Below, one piece after another: positions 26,049-34,947 of a DNA stretch of 64,000 bases. A program made the translations under genes and the position numbers. The notes under the pieces are model-generated. The model did not search any database. It saw only the letters and a list, made by a program, of their open reading frames with translations, and was not told the DNA's origin. The stretch comes from Rhodococcus sp. SGAir0479. GTDB taxonomy: Bacteria; Actinomycetota; Actinomycetes; Mycobacteriales; Mycobacteriaceae. Numbering within the stretch: position 1 is the stretch's first letter; each line of letters begins with the position of its first letter. The stretch lies in the NCBI RefSeq assembly GCF_005484805.1, contig NZ_CP039432.1, forward strand, positions 1,054,001 to 1,118,000, written 5' to 3'.

Positions 26049-27919
26049 AGCGGGCCGTGGTGGCGCTCGTGCTCGCCCTCGGGGCGGGGCTGGGAGGTTC
26101 GGCCGCGGGCGCCGATGTCCTCACGCCCGATCCCGGCGCCGTGCAGGTCGTCGCGGCCGACACGAGCGCCTTCCCGGACGTGGAGGTGTCGGTGCTGGCC
26201 CCGCCCGGCCCCGCGGGGGAGCCGGTCGACGCGGGCACGTTCGCGCTCGTCGAGGCCGGTCTGCCCCGCGAGACGACGGTCCGCCAACAGTCCGGTGCCG
26301 AGCAGGACATCGTGCTGGCGATCGATGTCTCGGGTGGGATGACGGGATCCGCGTTCGACGACGTCCGCCGGGCCGCAGCGGACTTCGTGCGGCAGGCGCC
26401 GTCCGGCTCCCACATCGGGCTCGTCGCAATCTCCTCTGCGCCGCAGGTGGTCTCGGAACTGACGACGGACACGGCGGACCTGATCCGCCGCATCGACGGC
26501 CTGCGGGCCGGCGGCAGCAGCGCGATCGCCGACTCCGTCGTGACCGCCGCCGCGATGCTCGACCGGGGCACGGCCCCCCACAGCATCCTCGTGCTCCTCA
26601 CGGACGGCGCGGACACGTCCAGCGCACACGCGATGACCGACGTGCCGGCGGTGCTGAACGCCGCGCACGTGTCGCTCTACACGGTGCAGATGTCCACGCC
26701 CGAGACCGATGCGGGCGTGTTGCAGCAGCTCTCCCGCGAGGCGCGGGGCCAGTACGCGACCGCCGACGACACCGCGGCGCTCGGCGCGATCTACCGCTCG
26801 GTGGCGCGGGCTCTCGGCAACCTGTACGTGGTCCGCTACCGCTCCGACGCCGGCGGCGACACCGAGGTGGTGGTGAGCGTGCACAGCGGCGCGGACCGGC
26901 GGGTCAGTGCGCCGTTCCCGGTGACACTGCCGAAATCGGCGCCCGCGGTGATGCCGGACAGGGCGGCCGCCGAGGGGTTCTGGACCACCCGCAACGGGTT
27001 GGGACTGGGCTTGGTCGCGGTGTACCTCGCGCTCGCCGCGGCGGTGCTCGCCGTCGGCAGGGCCGCCCCGCCGATCTCCGCCGAACGCCGCGGCCGCGGT
27101 CCGGGCGAGGACTCGGTGCTCCATCACGTCGCCGAACGTCTCGTGCAGTGGATCGACCACAACCTGCGCCGGCGGGGGCGGATGGCCGCCCGTACGCAGG
27201 CGTTGCAGGACGCCGGGCTGAAGATGCGGCCGGGGGACTTCATCACGTTGGTGGGTGCGGCGGCGGTGACGATCGCGGCCGTCGGCCTGTTGCTGTCCGG
27301 CGTCCTCGTGGCGGTTCTGCTCGGCGCGGTGACGGCCGCGTCGTCGCGGTTGTACCTCGGGGTCCTGGCCGGGCGTCGCCGCTCCGCGTTCGCCGATCAG
27401 TTGGACGACTCCGTGCAGCTGTTGGCCAGCAACCTGCGGGCCGGGCACAGCCTGCTCCGCGCGCTGGACGCGGTGGCCCGCGAGGCGGACGCACCCACCG
27501 CCGAGGAGTTCGCGCGGGTGGTGAACGAGACCCGGGTGGGCCGCGACCTCGGCGACTCGCTCGCCGACGTCGCCCGACGGATGCGCAGCGAGGACTTCGA
27601 CTGGATCGCGCAGGCGATCGCGATCCACCGGGAGGTGGGCGGTGACCTGGCCGAGGTGCTCGATCAGATCGGCCACACCATCCGCGAACGCAACCAGATC
27701 CGTCGGCAGGTCAAGGCGTTGGCGGCGGAGGGCAAGTTGTCGGCGTACGTGCTCATGGCGCTGCCGTTCGGCATCGCCGGCTTCCTGCTCGTGTCCAATC
27801 CCGGCTACCTCGCTCCGTTCACCGCGGGGCCCGTCGGGTACGCGCTCATCGGCGCCTGCCTGGTGCTGCTCACCGCCGGCGCGCTGTGGCTGCGCAAACT
27901 CGTCGACCTGAAGTTCTGA
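26045..27919 (+). CDS. tadB: Fusion of secreted vWA domain and TadB pilus platform protein
   Basis: 624 residues, about twice the usual TadB length. Residues 1-23 are a signal peptide (ALGAGLGGSAAGA). Residues 88-265 form a von Willebrand A domain with D94 in IVLAIDVSGGM and D187 in VLLTDGAD; the MIDAS motif reads DVSGG where DxSGS is usual, so S98 is replaced by Gly. A membrane segment (about 320-340) then leads to a TadB/GspF-type platform domain (about 365-624; SVQLLASNLRAGHSLLRAL, AIAIHREVGGDLAEVLDQI). TadB and TadC form the inner-membrane platform moved by TadA. The vWA part would face the outside and may bind pilus or host ligands. Confidence 0.9.
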   Translation: MKRAVVALVLALGAGLGGSAAGADVLTPDPGAVQVVAADTSAFPDVEVSVLAPPGPAGEPVDAGTFALVEAGLPRETTVRQQSGAEQDIVLAIDVSGGMTGSAFDDVRRAAADFVRQAPSGSHIGLVAISSAPQVVSELTTDTADLIRRIDGLRAGGSSAIADSVVTAAAMLDRGTAPHSILVLLTDGADTSSAHAMTDVPAVLNAAHVSLYTVQMSTPETDAGVLQQLSREARGQYATADDTAALGAIYRSVARALGNLYVVRYRSDAGGDTEVVVSVHSGADRRVSAPFPVTLPKSAPAVMPDRAAAEGFWTTRNGLGLGLVAVYLALAAAVLAVGRAAPPISAERRGRGPGEDSVLHHVAERLVQWIDHNLRRRGRMAARTQALQDAGLKMRPGDFITLVGAAAVTIAAVGLLLSGVLVAVLLGAVTAASSRLYLGVLAGRRRSAFADQLDDSVQLLASNLRAGHSLLRALDAVAREADAPTAEEFARVVNETRVGRDLGDSLADVARRMRSEDFDWIAQAIAIHREVGGDLAEVLDQIGHTIRERNQIRRQVKALAAEGKLSAYVLMALPFGIAGFLLVSNPGYLAPFTAGPVGYALIGACLVLLTAGALWLRKLVDLKF

Positions 27920-27930
27920 CGGAGGTTCAC

Positions 27931-28827
27931 ATGACCCCACTGGTCGTTCTCGCCGCCGCCGCAGCCGTGGGCGTCGCTGTGCCGCTGCTGCTCTGGGCCC
28001 TCGTGGGGGCCCGGGACCCGCAGCGCCGTCCGGTCCTCGACAACCTCACCGCCGGCCTCGACGTCGCGTACGCCGGGGGTCCCTCCGTCGGTGCGCCGGC
28101 GCCGCTCCCGCTCGTGCGGCGCCTGACGACGCCGGGCACCATGGCCCGCCTGGACCGGCTGCTCTCACTCGCCGGCCGGCCGCCGGCGTGGCCGGTGGAG
28201 AAGCTGGCCGCCGGAAAACTCGTGCTCGTCGGGGTATTCGGCACGCTGGGGCTACTGTTCGCGCTGCCGGACCCGAGTGCGCTGCGCATAGTCCTCGCGG
28301 TGGTCGTGGTCGTGGTGGCGTACTTCACCCCGGAGTTGTTGCTGCACAGCCGGGGTCAGGAGCGGCAGCAGAAGATCGACGTCGCTCTGGCCGACACTCT
28401 CGACCAGATGACCATCGCGGTGGAGGCGGGGCTGGGCTTCGAAGCGGCCATGGCCCGCGCCGCGACGAACGGGAAGGGGCCGCTGGCCGAGGAATTCGTC
28501 CGCACCCTGCAGGACATCCAGATGGGGCAGTCGCGCCGTGTCGCGTATCTGGACCTCGCCGCCCGCACCGACGCGCCGAACCTGCGCCGCTTCCTGCGCG
28601 CGGTGATCCAGGCCGACGAGTACGGCGTCGCGATCGCCGACGTCCTGCGCACGCAGGCCGGGGAGATGCGACTCAAGCGGCGTCAGCGCGCCGAGGAGAA
28701 GGCGATGCAGTTGCCGGTGAAGGTGATCTTCCCGCTGCTGCTGTGCATCATGCCGACGCTGTTCATCGTGCTGCTCGGCCCCGCCGTGATGAACATGATC
28801 GACGCGTTCAGCGGCGGCATCGGCTGA
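27931..28827 (+). CDS. tadC: TadC pilus platform protein
   Basis: 298 residues from the ATG at 27931 with GGAGG at 27921-27925. It has the GspF/TadC pattern DTLDQMTIAVEAGLGFEAAM and ARTDAPNLRRFLRAVIQADEYGVAIADVLR, with membrane segments at about 4-24, 94-130 and 265-290. With TadB it forms the platform for the TadA motor. It is the last gene of the pilus operon; its stop abuts, with no gap, the stop of the convergent SnoaL-like gene, which marks the right edge of the locus. Confidence 0.92.
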   Translation: MTPLVVLAAAAAVGVAVPLLLWALVGARDPQRRPVLDNLTAGLDVAYAGGPSVGAPAPLPLVRRLTTPGTMARLDRLLSLAGRPPAWPVEKLAAGKLVLVGVFGTLGLLFALPDPSALRIVLAVVVVVVAYFTPELLLHSRGQERQQKIDVALADTLDQMTIAVEAGLGFEAAMARAATNGKGPLAEEFVRTLQDIQMGQSRRVAYLDLAARTDAPNLRRFLRAVIQADEYGVAIADVLRTQAGEMRLKRRQRAEEKAMQLPVKVIFPLLLCIMPTLFIVLLGPAVMNMIDAFSGGIG

Positions 28828-29628
28828 TCACGAGTACACGACCGGCCGCACGACACGCATCGTCTTCCGGTCCAGGTAGCAGAACAGCACCGCGTGCGCG
28901 CCGTCGACGGTGCACGTGGCGGTGACGGCGTCCCCGGCAGCGATGAGTTTGGTGACGTTCTCGACGACCCGTCCGCCCAGTAACTTCAGAGCCGCGGGGT
29001 CCCCGCGCCGGCCGTCGGCGATCAGCCGACGCACGGCCTGCTTGCCGCGCTCACCGACGCTGCGGACCGCCAGCCCGAACGCCAGCGACCCGCCCAGCCC
29101 CTGCAGCCTCAGCATGCGTGCGCTCATTGCTGCTGCCACCCCGAGTTTCGCGCGGTCCACCCCGGCGACCTGCGCGAACATCGGCGCGACCTCCCAGTGC
29201 GCCGCGATCCGCCGGATTCGGGGCGCGCCCTCGTCCAGCGTGGTCTCGTACAGCAGGTGCATGGGCGCCTTCGCCACCACTCCGCCGCCCAGCTGGGTCT
29301 CGATCGTCACGTCGCGCACCACGTCGAGACCGTGGACGATGTCGTCGTGCTCGACGTGGAAACGGATGTCGTTCGGGGCGATGAACGTGTCCCAGAAACG
29401 CGCCAGCGGTGCGCCGCCGCGCATGTGGCTGCGCCGGTCGTACAAGCCGCCCAGGACGGGCCGGCCGCCCACTGGGTCCTCGACGACGTGCCGGGTCGCG
29501 AACAGGTCCAGCCAGGCGTTCCTGTCGTGGACGGCCACCGCGGCGGGGGAGGCAAGCACGACGTCGAGCAGTTCCTGCGCGGCGGCGATCCGGGTCACGA
29601 CGGGCGCGGCGGTGGGGGTCTCGGCCAT
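28828..29628 (-). CDS. SnoaL/NTF2-like domain protein
   Basis: 266 residues. The N-terminal ~150 residues resemble the ketosteroid-isomerase-like fold (RNAWLDLFATRHVVEDPVGG, RFWDTFIAPNDIRFHVEHDD), as in many actinobacterial proteins near steroid or fatty-acid genes. The rest (RLQGLGGSLAFGLAVRSVGE onward, to HAVLFCYLDRKTMRVVRPVV) has no motif I recognise. No catalytic residue can be assigned. It is followed downstream by tadC, tail to tail. Function unknown. Confidence 0.6.
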   Translation of the reverse strand: MAETPTAAPVVTRIAAAQELLDVVLASPAAVAVHDRNAWLDLFATRHVVEDPVGGRPVLGGLYDRRSHMRGGAPLARFWDTFIAPNDIRFHVEHDDIVHGLDVVRDVTIETQLGGGVVAKAPMHLLYETTLDEGAPRIRRIAAHWEVAPMFAQVAGVDRAKLGVAAAMSARMLRLQGLGGSLAFGLAVRSVGERGKQAVRRLIADGRRGDPAALKLLGGRVVENVTKLIAAGDAVTATCTVDGAHAVLFCYLDRKTMRVVRPVVYS

Positions 29629-29685
29629 GGCCGCGAGTATGGCACAGCACTGGAACGTGTTCCAGAAATCGGGCGGACGGTCAGC

Positions 29686-30552
29686 TCACGGCAGTAGTCC
29701 CAGCCGGCGCGCGGCCACCACGGCCTCGCGCCGCGAGTGGGCGTCCAGCTTGCTCATGGCGCTGCGCAGGTAACTCTTGACGGTCTCGGGCTTGACCGAA
29801 AGTCGTTCGGCGATCACGACGTTGGAGCAGCCGAGCGCCGCGTGGCTCAGCACGTCGACCTCGCGGGGCGAGAGCGTGACCGCGGGCGTCGGGCGCGAGC
29901 GGTCCGCGGATCCGACGCTCGCGAGCCGGCCCGAGAGCGTGCGGAGTCTCTCCTGCAGTTCGGGATCGTCCACGGTCTGTGCCAGGCTGCGCAGTTCGGC
30001 GTGGACATCGCGGATCTCCTCGGTGTCCGCCGCCGAATGCACGGAGCGGTCCGCGGCCGCGGCGTCGAGCAGGTGCACCCGACGATCCACCTCGTCGCGG
30101 ATCGCGATCTCGTTCGCGAGGCGCCGACCCGCCTGCATCATGACGTCGGTGAGCCGGTCGCCCAGTGGGGTCTCGTCCCGGACGGCGGCGTACATCACCG
30201 CTCGGGAGCGGCCCTGCACCACGACGGGGACGGCGAGCACCGACCGCAACCCCTCCGCCAGCACGGGCCGGTCGTAGTGGTGGGTGATGGTGTGGTCGCG
30301 GCGGTAGTCGTTGACCACGATCGGATTCTTCTGCTCGACGACCCGTCCCCCCAGGCCCGACCGTTCGCGGACCGCGAGGCCGCGCAGGCCGTCGGTGACG
30401 GTGCCGACGAACTCGCCGAGATGGAGGGTGCGGTCCTGGACTTCGCCGCCGAACACGACGGGCACGATGCCCGCGGCGGCGACTTTGCGTAGCTCGGTGC
30501 GCAGTGCGTCGCGGTCGCGTGGTCGAAGCAGGGCCGCGTTCTCGGTCGGCAT
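29686..30552 (-). CDS. GAF-LuxR transcriptional regulator
   Basis: 288 residues from the ATG at 30552 with AAAGGGG eight bases upstream; a GTG at 30561 would leave no room for a ribosome site. A GAF-like sensory domain (about 20-165; GLGGRVVEQKNPIVVNDYRR, SVLAVPVVVQGRSRAVMYAA) is linked by a helical region to a C-terminal LuxR helix-turn-helix (LSPREVDVLSHAALGCSNVV, PETVKSYLRSAMSKLDAHSR). It is divergent from the acyl-CoA synthetase gene with 104 bases between starts, so that gene is its most likely target. The ligand of the GAF domain is unknown. Confidence 0.85.
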   Translation of the reverse strand: MPTENAALLRPRDRDALRTELRKVAAAGIVPVVFGGEVQDRTLHLGEFVGTVTDGLRGLAVRERSGLGGRVVEQKNPIVVNDYRRDHTITHHYDRPVLAEGLRSVLAVPVVVQGRSRAVMYAAVRDETPLGDRLTDVMMQAGRRLANEIAIRDEVDRRVHLLDAAAADRSVHSAADTEEIRDVHAELRSLAQTVDDPELQERLRTLSGRLASVGSADRSRPTPAVTLSPREVDVLSHAALGCSNVVIAERLSVKPETVKSYLRSAMSKLDAHSRREAVVAARRLGLLP

Positions 30553-30656
30553 CCTCTTCACCCCTTTCCGGGGGTAGTGGGTCGAGGCTGTGACTTGGAG
30601 CATAGGTCGAACGACGGCCCGGCGGTGAACACGGGCCCCGAGGACGAGGAGTGACG

Positions 30657-32279
30657 ATGACCGTCGACACCAGCACCCGTGTGCGTGAGCTCTTGGCGCA
30701 GTACGAGACTCCGGACGCGTGCGCCGCGGAGTTGCTGTGCGACCGGCATCCGGCCGACGCGGTGGCGTTCACCGTCGTCGAATCCGATCTGTCGTCGACC
30801 GATCTGACGTTCGGCTGGTTGCGGGAGCAGTCCACGCGTTTCGCGGCGGCCCTCGCCGATCTCGGCGTCGAGCCGGGGGACTGTGTGGCCACCCTGATGG
30901 GCAAGTCGGCCGATCTCGTCGTCGCGCTGCTGGGCATCTGGCGCCGCGGCGCCGTCCACGTCCCGCTGTTCACCGCGTTCGCGCCGCCGGCCATCGCGTT
31001 CCGGCTCGAGGCCAGCGGCGCGAAGGTCGTGGTGGCGGACGAGAACCAGCTCGACAAGCTGGCCCCGGGTGAGGACATGCCCGCGGACGCGTCGTGGCAG
31101 GTGGTCGTCGCGGGCGAGCGCGAGGGCGCGCTGCGCTTCGCCGACCTGCTCGCGCAGCACTCGGGCGACGACCCGCGCGGCGCCGCGGTGGCGCTCGGCG
31201 GTGACGCGCCCATCGTGCGCTTGTTCACCAGCGGCACGACGGGCACCCCCAAGGGCGTCCCGGTCCCGATCCGGGCGCTCGCGGCGTTCCGCTCCTACAT
31301 CGAGTGGGGCCTCGACGTCCGCGAGGACGACGTCTTCTGGAACGCCGCCGACCCCGGCTGGGCGTACGGGCTGTACTACGCGCTGCTCGGGCCGATGGCG
31401 TCCGGCATCCGCAGCATCCTGCTGCACGCGGGCTTCTCCGCGCCGCTGACGTGGCAGGTGATGGAGCGCTTCGGTGTCACCAACTTCGCCGCCGCCCCCA
31501 CGGTGTACCGCAGCCTGCGCGCGGACGAGGCTCCGGTGCCGGAATCGGTGAAGCTGCGCCGCGCATCCTCGGCGGGCGAGCCGCTGACCCCGGACGTGAT
31601 CGCGTGGTCGGAGACCGAACTCGGCGTGACCGTTCGTGACCAGTACGGGCAGACCGAGCACGGCATGTTCATCATCAACGCCTGGGCGGACGGCCTGCGC
31701 GAGGACGTGGTAGCCGGCTCGATGGGCCGACCGCTGCCGGGCTGGAGCTGTGCGGTCCTCTCGGACGACTCCGACGAGGTCGCGCCCCCGAACACCCCCG
31801 GCCGGGTCGCGATCGACACCACCGCCAGCCCGTTGATGTGGTTCACCGGCTACAGCGATGCCCCCGAGAAGACCGCGGCGCGCTTCACGCCCGACGGCCG
31901 CTGGTACATCACCGGCGACGCCGGCCAGACCGACGAGGACGGCCGCTTCTTCTTCTCGTCCCGCGACGACGACGTCATCATCATGGCCGGATACCGCATC
32001 GGGCCGTTCGACGTGGAGAGCGTGCTGGTGATGCACGACGACGTCGTCGAGGCCGCGGTGGTCGGCATGCCGGACGAGCTGCGCGGTGAGGTGCTCGAGG
32101 CGTTCGTGGTGCTGCGGTCCGGCGTCGAGGGCACCGACGAGCTCAAGAAGGAACTGCAGCAGCTGGTGAAGAAGAAGTTCGCCGCGCACGCCTACCCGCG
32201 GTCGGTGCACTTCGTCCCGCACCTGCCGAAGACCCCCAGCGGCAAGGTACAGCGGTACATCCTGCGCCAGGGGAAGTGA
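30657..32279 (+). CDS. Acyl-CoA synthetase (AMP-forming, medium-chain/ACSM-like)
   Basis: 540 residues from the ATG at 30657 (AGGAG at 30647-30651). All adenylate-forming motifs are visible: A3 LFTSGTTGTPKGVPVPI, A5 DQYGQTEHGMF, A7 YITGDAGQTDEDGRFFFSSR, A8 IIMAGYRIGPFDVESVL and the catalytic Lys motif PKTPSGKVQRYILRQGK at the C-terminus. The sequence is closest in pattern to ACSM/acetate-type ligases acting on short or medium-chain acids. It is divergent from a GAF-LuxR regulator that may control it. A strong hairpin follows. Confidence 0.87.
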   Translation: MTVDTSTRVRELLAQYETPDACAAELLCDRHPADAVAFTVVESDLSSTDLTFGWLREQSTRFAAALADLGVEPGDCVATLMGKSADLVVALLGIWRRGAVHVPLFTAFAPPAIAFRLEASGAKVVVADENQLDKLAPGEDMPADASWQVVVAGEREGALRFADLLAQHSGDDPRGAAVALGGDAPIVRLFTSGTTGTPKGVPVPIRALAAFRSYIEWGLDVREDDVFWNAADPGWAYGLYYALLGPMASGIRSILLHAGFSAPLTWQVMERFGVTNFAAAPTVYRSLRADEAPVPESVKLRRASSAGEPLTPDVIAWSETELGVTVRDQYGQTEHGMFIINAWADGLREDVVAGSMGRPLPGWSCAVLSDDSDEVAPPNTPGRVAIDTTASPLMWFTGYSDAPEKTAARFTPDGRWYITGDAGQTDEDGRFFFSSRDDDVIIMAGYRIGPFDVESVLVMHDDVVEAAVVGMPDELRGEVLEAFVVLRSGVEGTDELKKELQQLVKKKFAAHAYPRSVHFVPHLPKTPSGKVQRYILRQGK

Positions 32280-32304
32280 TTTACCGGAGTCACCGACCCG
32301 AGTC

Positions 32305-32340
32305 CGAGCGCCCGCTCCCGATCGTGGGGGCGGGCGCTCG
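32305..32340 (+). terminator. Terminator after acyl-CoA synthetase gene
   Basis: CGAGCGCCCG (32305-32314) pairs with CGGGCGCTCG (32331-32340), and the inner CTCCC/GGGGG extends the stem by five more pairs around GATCGT. It ends the synthetase message 26 bases after its stop. The rest of the 257-base gap to the next gene shows no clear promoter. Confidence 0.75.
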
Positions 32341-32536
32341 GGCGTTGTCGACCCCGCCTGCACTGGCTGCTGTCCGCCCGTCCACAACCGCATCCCGGGG
32401 GTTCGGCCGGGAGGGGGTACCGACAGGGCCTGGCATCGGACGCCGGAGTGAGCGACCGTTGAGTCATGAGCACTCGCGCAACCGGAGCGCTTCCCCTCGA
32501 TCGAGAAGGCCTGACCTCCCGGAAGGAAGTGAACGC

Positions 32537-33394
32537 ATGACCATTCTGAACGAGCGCTACACCTTGTCCAACGGCGTCGAGATCCCGAAGCTCGGCCTCG
32601 GCACCTGGTTCATCGACGACGGCTCGGCGGCCCAGGCGGTGCGCGAGGCCGTCGAGATCGGCTACCGCAACATCGACACCGCGCAGGCCTATGGCAACGA
32701 GCGCGGAGTCGGTGAGGGTGTCCGGACGTCCGGGATCCCCCGCGGCGACCTGTTCGTGTCCACGAAGCTCGCCGCGGAGATCAAGGACTACGACGGCGCG
32801 GTCGCGGCGATCGACGGGTCGCTCACCACGCTGGGGCTCGACTACGTCGACCTGCTGCTGATCCACAGCCCGCAGCCGTGGGACGACTTCCGCGGCGGCG
32901 ACTACGCCGAGGGCAACCGGGCCGCCTGGCGTGCACTCGAGGACGCCTTCGAATCCGGGAAGGTCCGGGCCATCGGCGTCTCGAACTTCGAGCAGCACGA
33001 TCTGGAGAACGTCCTCGGCTCGTGCACGGTCGCCCCGCATGTGAACCAGTTGCTCGTCCACACCGGCAACACCCCGACCGAGCTCATCGACTACTGCAGG
33101 ACCGAGAACATCGTCGTGGAGGCCTATTCGCCCATCGCGCACGGAGAAATCCTGAAGAACCCGGCCGTGCAGGCGATGGCCGAGAAGTACGCCGTGACCG
33201 TCCCGCAGTTGTGCATCCGCTACACCCTGCAGTTGGGCACGGTGTCGCTTCCGAAGACCGCGAACCCGGAGCACATGCGCAGCAACGCCGAGGTCGACTT
33301 CGTCATCTCGGAGGACGACATGGCGGCGCTTCGTGATCTGCGCGCGCAGGATTACGGCGAGCACAGCGTCTTCCCGGTCTACAGCGGAAAGTGA
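32537..33394 (+). CDS. Aldo/keto reductase (AKR5-like)
   Basis: 285 residues from the ATG at 32537 with GGAAGGAAG at 32521-32529. The catalytic tetrad is visible as D47 and Y52 (NIDTAQAYGNE), K77 (FVSTKL) and H110 (LLLIHSP). GKVRAIGVSNF and the C-terminal SLPKTANPEHMRSN phosphate-binding loop point to NADPH use, as in 2,5-diketo-gluconate reductases. It reduces a carbonyl compound, identity unknown. Upstream frames are not conserved. An HD-domain gene follows after 58 bases and may be co-transcribed. Confidence 0.87.
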   Translation: MTILNERYTLSNGVEIPKLGLGTWFIDDGSAAQAVREAVEIGYRNIDTAQAYGNERGVGEGVRTSGIPRGDLFVSTKLAAEIKDYDGAVAAIDGSLTTLGLDYVDLLLIHSPQPWDDFRGGDYAEGNRAAWRALEDAFESGKVRAIGVSNFEQHDLENVLGSCTVAPHVNQLLVHTGNTPTELIDYCRTENIVVEAYSPIAHGEILKNPAVQAMAEKYAVTVPQLCIRYTLQLGTVSLPKTANPEHMRSNAEVDFVISEDDMAALRDLRAQDYGEHSVFPVYSGK

Positions 33395-33452
33395 GGGGTT
33401 CGCGAAAGCCGCAACCACCGACCCGGCACGCCGATCAGGAGGCGAACCGCCC

Positions 33453-34088
33453 ATGACCGACATCATTGCGGGCGTCGAGATCCCCGACACGAGGGCCGCC
33501 GCGGAAGCGACCCGACTCGTCGAAGCCACACCGCCGCTGCTCTTCCACCACTCACGCCGCGTATTCCTGCTGGGCACGCTGCTCGGTCGCCGGCTGGACC
33601 TGCAACCCGATCCGGAGCTGCTGTATCTCGCGGCGATGTTCCACGACCTCGGGCTGCTCGTTCCGTCCTCGGACGCGGCGCAGCGCTTCGAGGTCGACGG
33701 GGCCGACCATGCTCGCCGCTTCCTCCTCGAGCAGGGCTTCTCCGCGGCCGCCGCCGACGTCGTCTGGACCGCCGTGGCGCTGCACACCACCCCGGAGGTC
33801 CCGCGTCGGATGGGGCCCGAGATCGCCGTCACCCAGCTGGGCGTGCTCACCGACGCGGTCGGTGCCGGCCTCCCCGACCTACCGTCCGACGCGGTGGAGG
33901 AGATCACCGCGGTCCACCCGCGTGGCGATTTCAAGCGGGAGTTCCTGCGGACCCTCCACGAGGGTCTCGTCGGCCGGCCCGACACCACGTACGGAACGGT
34001 GAACGCCGACGTCCTCGAGCACTTCGTCCCGGGGTTCCGTCGCGGGAACATGGTCGAGCGGGTGATGGATTCGCCGTGGTCGACGTAA
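33453..34088 (+). CDS. HD-domain metal-dependent hydrolase-like protein
   Basis: 211 residues from the ATG at 33453 with AGGAGG at 33437-33442. The HD pattern is visible: HHSRRVFLLG (H32 or H33), AAMFHDLGLL (H64, D65), an intermediate ADHARRF and VALHTTPEVP. The arrangement resembles cyanamide-hydratase-like HD proteins, where two helices after the HD pair carry further His ligands. The substrate cannot be predicted. It lies 58 bases after the aldo/keto reductase and ends 61 bases before the convergent phosphonate transporter operon. Confidence 0.72.
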   Translation: MTDIIAGVEIPDTRAAAEATRLVEATPPLLFHHSRRVFLLGTLLGRRLDLQPDPELLYLAAMFHDLGLLVPSSDAAQRFEVDGADHARRFLLEQGFSAAAADVVWTAVALHTTPEVPRRMGPEIAVTQLGVLTDAVGAGLPDLPSDAVEEITAVHPRGDFKREFLRTLHEGLVGRPDTTYGTVNADVLEHFVPGFRRGNMVERVMDSPWST

Positions 34089-34149
34089 TCCGACGCACGG
34101 GCCGATCTGCCGACGGAACCGGGCATGGGGACATTGTGCGTCAGTGCGG

Positions 34150-34947
34150 TCAGCGCGCGGCGCCGCGGCCCCGGATCCGTCCGAGTGCCAACAGCGCCAG
34201 GAGGGTGACCAGGAGTAGCAGCGTGGTGTTCGCCGCGGCTTGGAACACCTGACCGCGATCGGTGAGCCCGAAGATGGTCACCGGCAACGTCTTCCAGGTG
34301 GCCGGGTACACCATGACCGTGGCGCCCAGTTCGCCCATCGACAGCGCCACCGACAGTCCGGCCGCCGCCCCGAGCGCCGGCACCAGCAGCGGCAGCGTGA
34401 TCCGCAGCAGCACCCGGGCCGGGCCGGCGCCGAGGGATTCGGCGGCCTGCCGGTACGCGGGGTCCACACGGTCCAGGGCTGCGGAGACTGCGCTGAACGC
34501 GAAGGCCAGCACCAGCACGGCGTGCGCGAGGATCACGATCCACTTGGTGCCACCGAGCAGCACCGGCCGCTCGTTGAACGCGATGAGCAGGCCCAGACCG
34601 ATCGCCACCGAGGGCAGCGCGACGGGCAGGTGAAAGATCGCGTCGGTGACCTTGCGCAGCCACGGAGGCGCCTCCCGCGCGGCGAGCGCCGCCCAGGTTC
34701 CCACGACCAACGCCAGGCCGCCGGCGATGACGGCGGTCTGTAGGCTGACGACCATACTGGCGAGATTGTCGTCGGACAGCGCCGCCGACAGATTCTCCGT
34801 GCCGAGATCGGACGGCAGTGGACCGTTCCAAGCGCCGGCGAGCGCGGCCGCGATCACGGTGGCGATGGGCGCGACGAACACGATCGCGACCACCGCGGCG
34901 AAGAACGTGAGCGTCAGATATCTAGCGCGTCGGGTCCACAGCAGCAC
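34150..34947 (-). CDS. phnV: ABC transporter permease, 2-aminoethylphosphonate type (PhnV-like)
   Basis: 265 residues with six membrane segments and the permease EAA motif region (RQAAESLGAGPARVLLRITLPLLVPAL) that contacts the ATPase. It begins MLLWTRRARYLTLTFFAAVV. It is the last gene of a six-gene leftward operon and overlaps the upstream permease gene by 26 bases. The PhnV assignment rests on the phosphonate-specific neighbours; on its own it would be called a Fe/polyamine-type (CysW/PotC-like) permease. Confidence 0.72.
   Translation of the reverse strand: MLLWTRRARYLTLTFFAAVVAIVFVAPIATVIAAALAGAWNGPLPSDLGTENLSAALSDDNLASMVVSLQTAVIAGGLALVVGTWAALAAREAPPWLRKVTDAIFHLPVALPSVAIGLGLLIAFNERPVLLGGTKWIVILAHAVLVLAFAFSAVSAALDRVDPAYRQAAESLGAGPARVLLRITLPLLVPALGAAAGLSVALSMGELGATVMVYPATWKTLPVTIFGLTDRGQVFQAAANTTLLLLVTLLALLALGRIRGRGAAR

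Noticed and set aside
32395-32425. SigB/SigF-type promoter (GTTC ... GGGTAC) upstream of the aldo/keto reductase
   Set aside because: The spacing of about ten bases between the two elements is too short for that promoter class.
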